Source: Odiellus spinosus
Taxonomy: Eukaryota > Arthropoda > Arachnida > Opiliones > Phalangiidae
NCBI GenBank assembly: GCA_963920705.1
Contig: OY987232.1
Location: 2,542,001 to 2,606,000 of the forward strand
Reading direction: 5' to 3'
Length of the DNA: 64,000 nucleotides
Positions within the stretch are counted from its first letter, which is position 1. Each line of letters starts with the position of its first letter. Both the position numbers and the translations under genes were made by a program. The notes beneath the pieces are model-generated. The model worked only from the letters and a program-made list of their open reading frames with translations, had not been told where the DNA came from and made no database searches. This document shows positions 41,315 to 55,237 of the stretch, piece by piece.

Positions 41315-42580
41315 GATCTATACTTAGGGAATTTGTGAATCTACACTTGGGAAATTTGTGAATTTATACTTGGGAAATTTGTGCATCTATACTTGGGAAA
41401 TTTGTGGATCTATACTTGGGAAATTTGTGAATCTATACTTGGAAAATTTGTGAATCTCTCCTTATGAAATTTGTGAATCTATACTTGGGAAATTTTGTGA
41501 GTCTATACTTGGGAAATTTGTGAATCTATATTTGGAAAATTTGTGAATCTATACTTGGGAAATTTGTAGATCTATACTTGGGAAATTTGTGGATTTATAC
41601 TTAGGGAATTTGTGGATCTATACTTGGGAAATTTGTGGATCTATACTTGGGAAATTTATGGATCTATACTTGGGAAATTTGTGGATCTATACTTGGGAAA
41701 TTTGTGGATCTATACTTAGGGAATTTGTGAATCTATACTTGGAAAATTTGTGAATCTATACTTGGAAAATTTGTGAATATATACTAGGAAAATTTGTGAA
41801 TCTATACTAGGAAAATTTTGAATCTATACTTGGAAAATTTGTGAATCTATACTTGGGAAATTTATGAATCTATACTAGGAAAATTTGTGAATCTATACTT
41901 GGGAAATTTGTGGATCTATACTTGGGAAATTTGTAGATCTATACTTGGGAAATTTGTGGATCTATACTTGGGAAATTTTGTGGATCTATACTTGGGAAAT
42001 TTGTGGATCTATACTTGGGAAATTTGTGGATCTCTACTTGGAAAATTTGTGAATCTATACTTTTAAAATTTGTGAATCTATACTTAGGAAATTTGTGAGT
42101 CTATTCTTGGGAAATTTGTTAATCTATACTTGGGAAATTTGTGAATCTATATTTGGAAAATTTGTGAATCTATACTTGGGAAATTTGTGGATCTATACTT
42201 AGGGAATTTGTGAATCTATACTTAGGGAATTTGTGAATCTACACTTGGGAAATTTGTGAATTTATACTTGGGAAATTTGTGCATCTATACTTGGGAAATT
42301 TGTGGATCTATACTTGGGAAATTTGTGGATCTATACTTGGGAAATTTGTGAATCTATACTTGGAAAATTTGTGAATCTATCCTTATGAAATTTGTGAATC
42401 TATACTTGGGAAATTTGTGAGTCTATACTTGGGAAATTTGTGAATCTATATTTGGAAAATTTGTGAATCTATATTTGGGAAATTTGTGAATCTATACTTG
42501 GGAAATTTGTGGATCTATACTTTGGAAATTTGTGGATCTATACTTTTGAAATTTGTGGATCTATACTTAGGGAATTTGTG
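41315..42580 (+). repeat. 1,266-bp direct duplication, copy 1
   Basis: GAATCTCTCCTTATG at ~41,453 and AAATTTATGGATC at ~41,652 recur exactly 1,266 bp later. The TTCTTGGG, CTTTGGAAATTT and CTTTTGAAATTT variants at the right end match at 1,473, because copy 2 carries 207 bp (nine units) more. Confidence 0.85.
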
Positions 42581-44053
42581 GATCTATACTTAGGGAATTT
42601 GTGAATCTACACTTGGGAAATTTGTGAATTTATACTTGGGAAATTTGTGCATCTATACTTGGGAAATTTGTGGATCTATACTTGGGAAATTTGTGAATCT
42701 ATACTTGGAAAATTTGTGAATCTCTCCTTATGAAATTTGTGAATCTATACTTGGGAAATTTTGTGAGTCTATACTTGGGAAATTTGTGAATCTATATTTG
42801 GAAAATTTGTGAATCTATACTTGGGAAATTTGTAGATCTATACTTGGGAAATTTGTGGATTTATACTTAGGGAATTTGTGGATCTATACTTGGGAAATTT
42901 GTGGATCTATACTTGGGAAATTTATGGATCTATACTTGGGAAATTTGTGGATCTATACTTGGGAAATTTGTGGATCTATACTTAGGGAATTTGTGAATCT
43001 ATACTTGGGGAATTTGTGAATCTATACTTGGGAAATTTGTGAATCTATACTTGGGAAATTTTTGAATTTATACTTGGGAAATTTGTGCATCTATACTTGG
43101 GAAATTTGTGGATCTATGCTTGGGAAATTTGTGGATCTATACTTGGGAAATTTGTGGATTTATACTTAGGGAATTTGTGAATCTATACTTGGAAAATTTG
43201 TGAATCTATACTTGGAAAATTTGTGAATCTATACTTGGAAAATTTGTGAATATATACTAGGAAAATTTGTGAATCTATACTAGGAAAATTTTGAATCTAT
43301 ACTTGGAAAATTTGTGAATCTATACTTGGGAAATTTATGAATCTATACTAGGAAAATTTGTGAATCTATACTTGGGAAATTTGTGGATCTATACTTGGGA
43401 AATTTGTAGATCTATACTTGGGAAATTTGTGGATCTATACTTGGGAAATTTTGTGGATCTATACTTGGGAAATTTGTGGATCTATACTTGGGAAATTTGT
43501 GGATCTCTACTTGGAAAATTTGTGAATCTATACTTTTAAAATTTGTGAATCTATACTTAGGAAATTTGTGAGTCTATTCTTGGGAAATTTGTTAATCTAT
43601 ACTTGGGAAATTTGTGAATCTATATTTGGAAAATTTGTGAATCTATACTTGGGAAATTTGTGGATCTATACTTAGGGAATTTGTGAATCTATACTTAGGG
43701 AATTTGTGAATCTACACTTGGGAAATTTGTGAATTTATACTTGGGAAATTTGTGCATCTATACTTGGGAAATTTGTGGATCTATACTTGGGAAATTTGTG
43801 GATCTATACTTGGGAAATTTGTGAATCTATACTTGGAAAATTTGTGAATCTATCCTTATGAAATTTGTGAATCTATACTTGGGAAATTTGTGAGTCTATA
43901 CTTGGGAAATTTGTGAATCTATATTTGGAAAATTTGTGAATCTATATTTGGGAAATTTGTGAATCTATACTTGGGAAATTTGTGGATCTATACTTTGGAA
44001 ATTTGTGGATCTATACTTTTGAAATTTGTGGATCTATACTTAGGGAATTTGTG
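42581..44053 (+). repeat. 1,473-bp partner of the 1,266-bp duplication
   Basis: The extra 207 bp lies near 42,990-43,200. It consists of a TTGGGGAATTTG, GAATTTTTGAATTTATAC, GTGCATC and CTATGCTTGGG run. Either copy 1 lost it or copy 2 gained it by a second exchange. The flanks on both sides remain in register. Confidence 0.83.
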
Positions 44054-45814
44054 AATTTATACTTGGGAAATTTATGCATCTATACTTGGGAAATTTGTGG
44101 ATCTATACTTTTGAAATTTGTGGATCTATACTTGGGAAATTTGTGGATCTATACTTAGGGAATTTGTGAATCTACACTTGGGAAATTTGTGAATCTATAC
44201 TTGGGAAATTAGTGCATCTATACTTGGGAAATTTGTGGATCTATACTTGGGAAATTTGTGGATCTATACTTGGGAAATTTGTGGATCTATACTTGGGAAA
44301 TTTGTGGATCTATACTTGGGAAATTTGTGGATCTATACTTAGGGAATTTGTGAATCTATACTTGGGGAATTTGTGAATCTATACTTGGGAAATTTGTGAA
44401 TCTATACTTGGGAAATTTTTGAATTAATATTTGGGAAATTTGTGCATCTATACTTGGGAAATTTGTGGATCTATACTTGGGAAATTTGTGGATCTATACT
44501 TGGGAAATTTGTGGATCTATACTTGGGAAATTTGTGGATCTATACTTGGGAAATTTGTGGATCTATACTTAGGGAATTTGTGAATCTACACTTGGGAAAT
44601 TTGTGAATCTATACTTGGGAAATTTGTGCATCTATACTTGGAAAATTTGTGAATCTATACTTGGAAAATTTGTGAATATATACTAGGAAAATTTGTGAAT
44701 CTATACTAGGAAAATTTTGAATCTATACTTGGAAAATTTGTGAATCTATACTTGGGAAATTTATGAATCTATACTAGGAAAATTTGTGAATCTATACTTG
44801 GGAAATTTGTGGATCTATACTTGGGAAATTTGTAGATCTATACTTGGGAAATTTGTGGATCTATACTTGGGAAATTTTGTGGATCTATACTTGGGAAATT
44901 TGTGGATCTATACTTGGGAAATTTGTGGATCTCTACTTGGAAAATTTGTGAATCTATACTTTTAAAATTTGTGAATCTATCCTTATGAAATTTGTGAATC
45001 TATACTTGGGAAATTTGTGAGTCTATACTTGGGAAATTTGTTAATCTATACTTGGGAAATTTGTGAATCTATACTTGGGAAATTTGTGGATCTATACTTA
45101 GGGAATTTGTGCATCTATACTTGGAAAATTTGTGAATCTATACTTGGAAAATTTGTGAATATATACTAGGAAAATTTGTGAATCTATACTAGGAAAATTT
45201 TGAATCTATACTTGGAAAATTTGTGAATCTATACTTGGTAAATTTATGAATCTATACTAGGAAAATTTGTGAATCTATACTTGGGAAATTTGTGGATCTA
45301 TACTTGGGAAATTTGTAGATCTATACTTGGGAAATTTGTGGATCTATACTTTTAAAATTTGTGAATCTATCCTTATGAAATTTGTGAATCTATACTTGGG
45401 AAATTTGTGAGTCTATACTTGGGAAATTTGTGGATCTATACTTGGGAAATTTGTGGATCTATACTTAGGGAATTTGTGAATTTATACTTGGGGAATTTGT
45501 GAATCTATACTTGGGAAATTTGTTAATCTATACTTGGGAAATTTGTGAATCTATACTTGGAAAATTTGTGAATCTATCCTTATGAAATTTGTGAATCTAT
45601 ATTTGGGAAATTTGTGGATCTATACTTGGGAAATTTGTGGATCTATACTTAGGGAATTTGTGAATCTACACTTGGGAAATTTGTGAATTTATACTTGGGA
45701 AATTTGTGCATCTATACTTGGGAAATTTGTGGATCTATACTTGGGAAATTTGTGAATCTATACTTGGAAAATTTGTGAATCTCTCCTTATGAAATTTGTG
45801 AATCTATACTTGGG
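44054..45814 (+). repeat. Satellite stretch between duplications
   Basis: Runs of base-4-G units at 44.2-44.6 kb are followed by the same block order as at 40.9-41.3 kb. Private variants include AAATTAGTGCATC near 44,208 and GAATTAATATTTGGG near 44,423. Only satellite is present. Confidence 0.75.
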
Positions 45815-47681
45815 AAATTTATGAATCTATACTAGGAAAATTTGTGGATCTATACTTGGGAAATTTGTGGATCTATACTTGGGAAATTTGTGGATCTATA
45901 CTTGGGAAATTTGTGGATCTATACTTAGGGAATTTGTGAATCTACACTTGGGAAATTTGTGAATTTATACTTGGGAAATTTGTGCATCTATACTTGGGAA
46001 ATTTGTGGATCTATACTTGGAAAATTTGTGAATCTATACTTTTAAAATTTGTGAATCTATCCTTATGAAATTTGTGAATCTATACTTGGGAAATTTGTGA
46101 GTCTATACTTGGGAAATTTGTTAATCTATACTTGGGAAATTTGTGAATCTATATATGGAAAATTTGTGAATCTATACTTGGGAAATTTGTGGATCTATAC
46201 TTGGGAAATTTGTGGATCTATACTTGGGAAATTTGTGGATCTATACTTAGGGAATTTGTGAATCTACACTTGGGAAATTTGTGAATTTATACTTGGGAAA
46301 TTTGTGCATCTATACTTGGGAAATTTGTGGATCTATACTTGGGAAATTTGTGAATCTATACTTGGAAAATTTGTGAATCTCTCCTTATGAAATTTGTGAA
46401 TCTATACTTGGGAAATTTTGTGAGTCTATACTTGGGAAATTTGTGAATCTATATTTGGAAAATTTGTGAATCTATACTTGGGAAATTTGTAGATCTATAC
46501 TTGGGAAATTTTGTGGATCTATACTTGGGAAATTTTGTGGATCTATACTTGGGAAATTTGTGGATCTATACTTGGGAAATTTGTGGATCTATACTTGGGA
46601 AATTTGTGGATCTATACTTGGGGAATTTGTGAATCTATACTTGGGAAATTTGTGAATCTATACTTGGGAAATTTTTGAATTTATATTTAGGAAATTTGTG
46701 CATCTATACTTGGGAAATTTGTGGATCTATACTTGGGAAATTTGTGGATCTATACTTGGGAAATTTGTGGATTTATACTTAGGGAATTTGTGAATCTATA
46801 CTAAGAAAATTTGTGAATCTATACTTGGAAAATTTGTGAATATATACTAGGAAAATTTGTGAATCTATACTAGGAAAATTTTGAATCTATACTTGGAAAA
46901 TTTGTGAATCTATACTTGGGAAATTTATGAATCTATACTAGGAAAATTTGTGGATCTATACTTGGGAAATTTGTGGATCTATACTTGGGAAATTTGTGGA
47001 TCTATACTTGGGAAATTTGTGGATCTATACTTAGGGAATTTGTGAATCTACACTTGGGAAATTTGTGAATTTATACTTGGGAAATTTGTGCATCTATACT
47101 TGGGAAATTTGTGGATCTATACTTGGGAAATTTGTGAATCTATACTTGGAAAATTTGTGAATCTCTCCTTATGAAATTTGTGAATCTATACTTGGGAAAT
47201 TTATGAATCTATACTAGGAAAATTTGTGGATCTATACTTGGGAAATTTGTGGATCTATACTTTGGAAATTTGTGGATCTATACTTAGGGAATTTGTGAAT
47301 CTACACTTGGGAAATTTGTGAATTTATACTTGGGAAATTTGTGCATCTATACTTGGGAAATTTGTGGATCTATACTTGGGAAATTTGTGAATCTATACTT
47401 GGAAAATTTGTGAATCTCTCCTTATGAAATTTGTGAATCTATACTTGGAAAATTTGTGAATCTATATTTGGGAAATTTGTGAATCTATACTTGGAAAATT
47501 TGTGAATCTATACTTGGGAAATTTGTAGACCTATACTTGGGAAATTTTGTGGATCTATACTTGGGAAATTTTGTGGATCTATACTTGGGAAATTTGTGGA
47601 TCTATACTTGGGAAATTTGTGGATCTATACTTGGGGAATTTGTGAATCTATACTTGGGAAATTTGTGAATCTATACTTGGG
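45815..47681 (+). repeat. 1,867-bp tandem duplication, copy 1
   Basis: The rare CTATATATGG (46149 and 48016) and GTAGACCTATAC (47525 and 49392) are both offset by exactly 1,867. GAATCTCTCC and GAAATTTATGAATC units lie in the same order. Copy 1 carries CTAAGAAAA near 46,800 where copy 2 has CTTAGAAAA. The junction is where TTTATGAATC follows the repeated GTGAATC units near 47,680. Confidence 0.9.
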
Positions 47682-49548
47682 AAATTTATGAATCTATACT
47701 AGGAAAATTTGTGGATCTATACTTGGGAAATTTGTGGATCTATACTTGGGAAATTTGTGGATCTATACTTGGGAAATTTGTGGATCTATACTTAGGGAAT
47801 TTGTGAATCTACACTTGGGAAATTTGTGAATTCATACTTGGGAAATTTGTGCATCTATACTTGGGAAATTTGTGGATCTATACTTGGAAAATTTGTGAAT
47901 CTATACTTTTAAAATTTGTGAATCTATCCTTATGAAATTTGTGAATCTATACTTGGGAAATTTGTGAGTCTATACTTGGGAAATTTGTTAATCTATACTT
48001 GGGAAATTTGTGAATCTATATATGGAAAATTTGTGAATCTATACTTGGGAAATTTGTGGATCTATACTTGGGAAATTTGTGGATCTATACTTGGGAAATT
48101 TGTGGATCTATACTTAGGGAATTTGTGAATCTACACTTGGGAAATTTGTGAATTTATACTTGGGAAATTTGTGCATCTATACTTGGGAAATTTGTGGATC
48201 TATACTTGGGAAATTTGTGAATCTATACTTGGAAAATTTGATAATCTCTCCTTATGAAATTTGTGAATCTATACTTGGGAAATTTTGTGAGTCTATACTT
48301 GGGAAATTTGTGAATCTATATTTGGAAAATTTGTGAATCTATACTTGGGAAATTTGTAGATCTATACTTGGGAAATTTTGTGGATCTATACTTGGGAAAT
48401 TTTGTGGATCTATACTTGGGAAATTTGTGGATCTATACTTGGGAAATTTGTGGATCTATACTTGGGAAATTTGTGGATCTATACTTGGGGAATTTGTGAA
48501 TCTATACTTGGGAAATTTGTGAATCTATACTTGGGAAATTTTTGAATTTATATTTAGGAAATTTGTGCATCTATACTTGGGAAATTTGTGGATCTATACT
48601 TGGGAAATTTGTGGATCTATACTTGGGAAATTTGTGGATTTATACTTAGGGAATTTGTGAATCTATACTTAGAAAATTTGTGAATCTATACTTGGAAAAT
48701 TTGTGAATATATACTAGGAAAATTTGTGAATCTATACTAGGAAAATTTTGAATCTATACTTGGAAAATTTGTGAATCTATACTTGGGAAATTTATGAATC
48801 TATACTAGGAAAATTTGTGGATCTATACTTGGGAAATTTGTGGATCTATACTTGGGAAATTTGTGGATCTATACTTGGGAAATTTGTGGATCTATACTTA
48901 GGGAATTTGTGAATCTACACTTGGGAAATTTGTGAATTTATACTTGGGAAATTTGTGCATCTATACTTGGGAAATTTGTGGATCTATACTTGGGAAATTT
49001 GTGAATCTATACTTGGAAAATTTGTGAATCTCTCCTTATGAAATTTGTGAATCTATACTTGGGAAATTTATGAATCTATACTAGGAAAATTTGTGGATCT
49101 ATACTTGGGAAATTTGTGGATCTATACTTGGGAAATTTGTGGATCTATACTTAGGGAATTTGTGAATCTACACTTGGGAAATTTGTGAATTTATACTTGG
49201 GAAATTTGTGCATCTATACTTGGGAAATTTGTGGATCTATACTTGGGAAATTTGTGAATCTATACTTGGAAAATTTGTGAATCTCTCCTTATGAAATTTG
49301 TGAATCTATACTTGGAAAATTTGTGAATCTATATTTGGGAAATTTGTGAATCTATACTTGGAAAATTTGTGAATCTATACTTGGGAAATTTGTAGACCTA
49401 TACTTGGGAAATTTTGTGGATCTATACTTGGGAAATTTTGTGGATCTATACTTGGGAAATTTGTGGATCTATACTTGGGAAATTTGTGGATCTATACTTG
49501 GGGAATTTGTGAATCTATACTTGGGAAATTTGTGAATCTATACTTGGG
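47682..49548 (+). repeat. 1,867-bp tandem duplication, copy 2
   Basis: This is the partner of 45,815-47,681. Private changes are few: GAATTCATAC near 47,830, GATAATCTCTCC near 48,240, and a standard TTGGGAAATTT unit near 49,130 where copy 1 reads TTTGGAAATTT (~47,265). The copy ends where TTTTTGAATTTATATTTGG follows. Confidence 0.88.
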
Positions 49549-50179
49549 AAATTTTTGAATTTATATTTGGAAAATTTGTGCATCTATACTTGGGAAATTT
49601 GTGGATCTATACTTGGGAAATTTGTGGATCTATACTTGGGAAATTTGTGGATTTATACTTAGGGAATTTGTGAATCTATACTTGGAAAATTTGTGAATCT
49701 ATACTTGGAAAATTTGTGAATATATACTAGGAAAATTTGTGAATCTATACTAGGAAAATTTTGAATCTATACTTGGAAAATTTGTGAATCTATACTTGGG
49801 AAATTTATGAATCTATACTAGGAAAATTTGTGGATCTATACTTGGGAAATTTGTGGATCTATACTTGGGAAATTTGTAGATCTATACTTGGGAAATTTGT
49901 GGATCTATACTTTCGAAATTTTGTGGATCTATACTTGGGAAATTTGTGGATCTATACTTGGGAAATTTGTGGATCTCTACTTGTAAAATTTGTGAATCTA
50001 TACTTTTAAAATTTGTGAATCTATCCTTATGAAATTTGTGAATCTATACTTGGGAAATTTGTGAGTCTATACTTGGGAAATTTGTTAATCTATACTTGGG
50101 AAATTTGTGAATCTATATTTGGAAAATTTGTGAATCTATACTTTTGAAATTTGTGGATCTATACTTGGGAAATTTGTGG
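49549..50179 (+). repeat. Satellite stretch with a TTTCGAAATTTT unit
   Basis: A standard block of GTGCATC, base-4-G units, GTGAATATATAC and AAAATTTTGAATC leads to the CTTTCGAAATTTT variant (CpG at 49914) and a private CTACTTGTAAAA near 49,980. Nothing non-satellite is visible. Confidence 0.72.
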
Positions 50180-51460
50180 ATCTATACTTGGGAAATTTGT
50201 GGATCTATACTTGGGAAATTTGTGAATCTATACTTGGAAAATTTGTGAATCTCTCCTTATGAAATTTGTGAATCTATACTTGGGAAATTTTGTGAGTCTA
50301 TACTTGGGAAATTTGTTAATCTATATTTGGAAAATTTGTGAATCTATATTTGGGAAATTTGTGATTCTATACTTGGAAAATTTGTGAATCTATTCTTGGG
50401 AAATTTGTGGATCTATACTTGGGAAATTTGTAGATCTATACTTGGGAAATTTGTGGATCTATACTTGGGAAATTTGTGGATCTATACTTGGGAAATTTGT
50501 GGATCTCTACTTGGAAAATTTGTGAATCTATACTTTTAAAATTTGTGAATCTATCCTTATGAAATTTGTGAATCTATACTTGGGAAATTTGTGAGTCTAT
50601 ACTTGGGAAATTTGTGGATCTATACTTGGGAAATTTGTGGATCTATACTTAGAGAATTTGTGAATCTACACTGGGGAAATTTGTGAATTTATACTTGGGA
50701 AATTTGTGCATCTATACTTGGGAAATTTGTGGATCTATACTTTGGGAATTTGTGAATCTATACTTGGAGAATTTGTGAATCTATACTTGGGAAATTTGTG
50801 TATCTATACTTGGGAAATTTGTGAATTTATACTTGGGAAATTTGTGCATCTATACTTGGGAAATTTGTGGATCTATACTAAGGCAATTTGTGAATCTACA
50901 CTTGGGAAATTTGTGAATCTATCCTTATGAAATTTGTGAATCTATACTTGGGAAATTTGTGAATCTATATTTGGAAAATTTGTGAATCTATATTTGGGAA
51001 ATTTGTGAATCTATACTTGGGAAATTTGTGAATCTATACTTGGGAAATTTGTGGATCTATACTTGGGAAATTTGTGGATTTATATTTAGGGAATTTGTGA
51101 ATCTATACTTGGAGAATTTGTGAATCTATACTTGGGAAATTTGTGAATCTATACTTGGTAAATTTGTGAATTTATACTTGGAAATTTGTGCATCTATACT
51201 TGGGAAAATTGTGTATCTATACTTAGGAAATTTGTGGATTTATACTTAGGGAATTTGTGAATCTATACTTGGAAAATTTGTGAATCTATACTTGGAAAAT
51301 TTGCGAATCTATACTTGGAAAATTTGTGAATCTATACTTGGAAAATTTGTGAATATATACTAGGAAAATTTGTGAATCTATACTTGGTAAATTTTGAATC
51401 TATACTTGGAAAATTTGTGAATCTATACTTGGGAAATTTATGAATCTATACTAGGAAATT
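50180..51460 (+). repeat. ~1.33-kb direct duplication, copy 1
   Basis: GTGATTCTATAC followed by CTATTCTTGGG at 50361-50395 recurs at 51693-51727, an offset of 1,332. TTAGAGAATTTG with TACACTGGGG at 50650 recurs at 52006, an offset of 1,356. The 24-bp difference is one AAATTTTGTGG unit present only in copy 2. Copy 1 has single-base deletions at about 51,180 and 51,457 (GGAAATTTG in place of GGGAAATTTG or GGAAAATTTG). Confidence 0.82.
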
Positions 51461-51511
51461 TGTGAATCTACACTTGGGAAATTTGTGAATTTATACTTGG
51501 GAAATTTGTGC

Positions 51512-52750
51512 ATCTATACTTGGGAAATTTGTGGATCTATACTTGGGAAATTTGTGAATCTATACTTGGAAAATTTGTGAATCTCTCCTTATGAAATTTG
51601 TGAATCTATACTTGGGAAATTTTGTGAGTCTATACTTGGGAAATTTGTGAATCTATATTTGGAAAATTTGTGAATCTATATTTGGGAAATTTGTGATTCT
51701 ATACTTGGAAAATTTGTGAATCTATTCTTGGGAAATTTGTGGATCTATACTTGGGAAATTTGTAGATCTATACTTGGGAAATTTGTGGATCTATACTTGG
51801 GAAATTTTGTGGATCTATACTTGGGAAATTTGTGGATCTATACTTGGGAAATTTGTGGATCTCTACTTGGAAAATTTGTGAATCTATACTTTTATAATTT
51901 GTGAATCTATCCTTATGAAATTTGTGAATCTATACTTGGGAAATTTGTGAGTCTATACTTGGGAAATTTGTGGATCTATACTTGGGAAATTTGTGGATCT
52001 ATACTTAGAGAATTTGTGAATCTACACTGGGGAAATTTGTGAATTTATACTTGGGAAATTTGTGCATCTATACTTGGGAAATTTGTGAATCTATACTTTG
52101 GGAATTTGTGAATCTATACTTGGAGAATTTGTGAATCTATACTTGGGAAATTTGTGTGTCTATACTTGGGAAATTTGTGGATCTATACTTGGGAAACTTG
52201 TGGATCTATACTAAGGGAATTTGTGAATCTACACTTGGGAAATTTGTGAATCTATCCTTATGAAATTTGTGAATCTATACTTGGAAAATTTGTGAATCTA
52301 TATTTGGAAAATTTGTGAATCTATATTTGGGAAATTTGTGAATCTATACTTGGGAAATTTGTGAATCTATACTTGGGAAATTTGTGGATCTATACTTGGG
52401 AAATTTGTGGATCTATATTTAGGGAATTTGTGAATCTATACTTGGAGAATTTGTGAATCTATACTTGGGAAATTTGTGAATCTATACTTGGTAAATTTGT
52501 GAATTTATACTTGGGAAATTTGTGCATCTATACTTGGGAAAATTGTGTATCTATACTTAGGAAATTTGTGGATTTATACTTAGGGAATTTGTGAATCTAT
52601 ACTTGGAAAATTTGTGAATCTATACTTGGAAAATTTGCGAATCTATACTTGGAAAATTTGTGAATCTATACTTGGTAAATTTTGAATCTATACTTGGAAA
52701 ATTTGTGAATCTATACTTGGGAAATTTATGAATCTATACTAGGAAAATTT
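51512..52750 (+). repeat. ~1.33-kb direct duplication, copy 2
   Basis: This partner contains a TTTTATAATTTG variant near 51,890 that parallels TTTTACAATTTG at 40,751. It also lacks the GTGAATATATACTAGG units found at 51,350 in copy 1. Rare GTGTGTCTATAC and AAACTTGTGG units near 52,160-52,195 are private. Confidence 0.8.
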
Positions 52751-53865
52751 GTGAATCTATACTTGGGAAATTTTTGGATCTATACTTGGGAAATTTTTGG
52801 ATCTCTACTTAGGGAATTTGTGAATCTACACTTGGGAAATTTGTGAATTTATACTTGGGAAATTAGTGCATCTATACTTGGGAAATTTGTGGATCTATAC
52901 ATGGGAAATTTGTGGATCTATACTTGGGAAATTTGTGGATCTATACTTGGGAAATTTGTGGATCTATACTTAGGGAATTTGTGAATCTATACTTGGGAAA
53001 TTTGTGAATCTATACTTGGGAAATTTTTGAATTTATACTTGGGAAATTTGTGCATCTATACTTGGGAAATTTGTGGATCTATGCTTGGGAAATTTGTGGA
53101 TCTATAATTGGGAAATTTGTGGATTTGTACTTAGGGAATTTGTGAATCTATACTTGGAAAATTTGTGAATCTATGCTTGGAAAATTTGTGAATCTATACT
53201 TGGGAAATTTGTGAATATATACTAGGAAAATTTGTGAATCTATACTAGGAAAATTTTGAATCTATACTTGGAAAATTTGTGAATCTATACTTGGGAAATT
53301 TGTGGATCTATACTTAGGAAATTTGTGGATCTCTACTTGGAAAATTTGTGAATCTATACTTGGGAAATTTGTGGATCTATACTTGGGAAATTTGTAGATC
53401 TATACTTGGGAAATTTGTGGATTTATACTTGGGAAATTTGTGGATCTATACTTGGCAAATTTGTGGATCTCTACTTGGAAAATTTGTGAATCTATACTTT
53501 TAAAATTTGTGAATCTATACTTAGGAAATTTGTGAGTCTATACTTGGGAAATTTGTTAATCTATACTTGGGAAATTTGTGAATCTATATTTGGGAAATTT
53601 GTGAATCTATACTTGGGAAATTTGTGGATCTATACTTGGGAAATTTGTGGACCTATACTTAGGGAATTTGTGAATCTACACTTGGGAAATTTGTGAATTT
53701 ATACTTGGGAAATTTGTGCACCTAAACTTGGGAAATTTTTGGATCAATACTTGGGAAATTTGTGAATCTATACTTGGAAAATTTGTGAATCTATCCTTAT
53801 GAAATTTGTGAATCTATACTTGGGAAATTTGTGAGTCTATACTTGGGAAATTTGTGAATCTATAT
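52750..53865 (+). repeat. Segment repeated at ~54.9-56.0 kb and again at 57.8-58.6 kb
   Basis: AAATTAGTGCATC (52861 and 55021), CTATGCTTGGG, CTATAATTGGG (53103 and 55263) and CTATGCTTGGAAAA all match at an offset of 2,160. CTATAATTGGG appears a third time at 57791. The GTGCACC units near 53,717, 55,831, 58,359 and 59,924 mark four copies of the following part. GGATTTGTAC and CATGGGAAATTT are private to this copy. Confidence 0.8.
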
Positions 53866-54325
53866 TTGGAAAATTTGTGAATCTATATTTGGGAAATTTG
53901 TGAATCTATACTTGGGAAATTTGTGAATCTATACTTGGGAAATTTGTGGATCTATACTTGGGAAATTTGTGGATCTATACTTGGGAAATTTGTGGATCTA
54001 TATTTAGGGAATTTGTGAATCTATACTTGGAGAATTTGTGAATCTATACTTGGGAAATTTGTGAATCTATACTTGGTAAATTTGTGAATTTATACTTGGG
54101 AAATTTGTGCATCTATACTTGGGAAATTTGTGGATCTATACTTGGGAAATTTGTGGATCTATACTTGGGAAATTTGTGGATCTATACTTGGGAAAATTGT
54201 GTATCTATACTTAGGAAATTTGTGGATTTATACTTAGGGAATTTGTGAATCTATACTTGGAAAATTTGTGAATCTATACTTGGAAAATTTGCGAATCTAT
54301 ACTTGGAAAATTTGTGAATCTATAC
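53866..54325 (+). repeat. 460-bp tandem duplication, copy 1
   Basis: TATTTAGGGAATTTG at 54001 and 54461, GGGAAAATTGTGTATC, and TTTGCGAATC (CpG at 54292 and 54752) are all offset by 460 bp, exactly 20 units. One G/A difference near 53,949 and a TTAATCTTGGG change near 54,551 distinguish the copies. Confidence 0.9.
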
Positions 54326-54785
54326 TTGGAAAATTTGTGAATCTATATTTGGGAAATTTGTGAATCTATACTTGGGAAATTTGTGAATCTATACTTGGGA
54401 AATTTGTGAATCTATACTTGGGAAATTTGTGGATCTATACTTGGGAAATTTGTGGATCTATATTTAGGGAATTTGTGAATCTATACTTGGAGAATTTGTG
54501 AATCTATACTTGGGAAATTTGTGAATCTATACTTGGTAAATTTGTGAATTTAATCTTGGGAAATTTGTGCATCTATACTTGGGAAATTTGTGGATCTATA
54601 CTTGGGAAATTTGTGGATCTATACTTGGGAAATTTGTGGATCTATACTTGGGAAAATTGTGTATCTATACTTAGGAAATTTGTGGATTTATACTTAGGGA
54701 ATTTGTGAATCTATACTTGGAAAATTTGTGAATCTATACTTGGAAAATTTGCGAATCTATACTTGGAAAATTTGTGAATCTATAC
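54326..54785 (+). repeat. 460-bp tandem duplication, copy 2
   Basis: This is the partner of 53,866-54,325. It diverges just after 54,785, where AAATTTTTGAATATATAC replaces GTGAATC. Confidence 0.9.
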
Positions 54786-55237
54786 TTGGAAAATTTTTGA
54801 ATATATACTAGGAAAATTTGTGAATCTATACTTGGTAAATTTTGAATCTATACTTGGAAAATTTGTGAATCTATACTTGGGAAATTTATGAATCTATACT
54901 AGGAAAATTTGTGAATCTATACTTGGGAAATTTTTGGATCTATACTTGGGAAATTTGTGGATCTATACTTAGGGAATTTGTGAATCTACACTTGGGAAAT
55001 TTGTGAATTTATACTTGGGAAATTAGTGCATCTATACTTGGGAAATTTGTGGATCTATACTTGGGAAATTTGTGGATCTATACTTGGGAAATTTGTGGAT
55101 CTATACTTGGGAAATTTGTGGATCTATACTTAGGGAATTTGTTAATCTATACTTGGGAAATTTGTGAATCTATACTTGGGAAATTTTTGAATTTATACTG
55201 GGGAAATTTGTGCATCTATACTTGGGAAATTTGTGGA

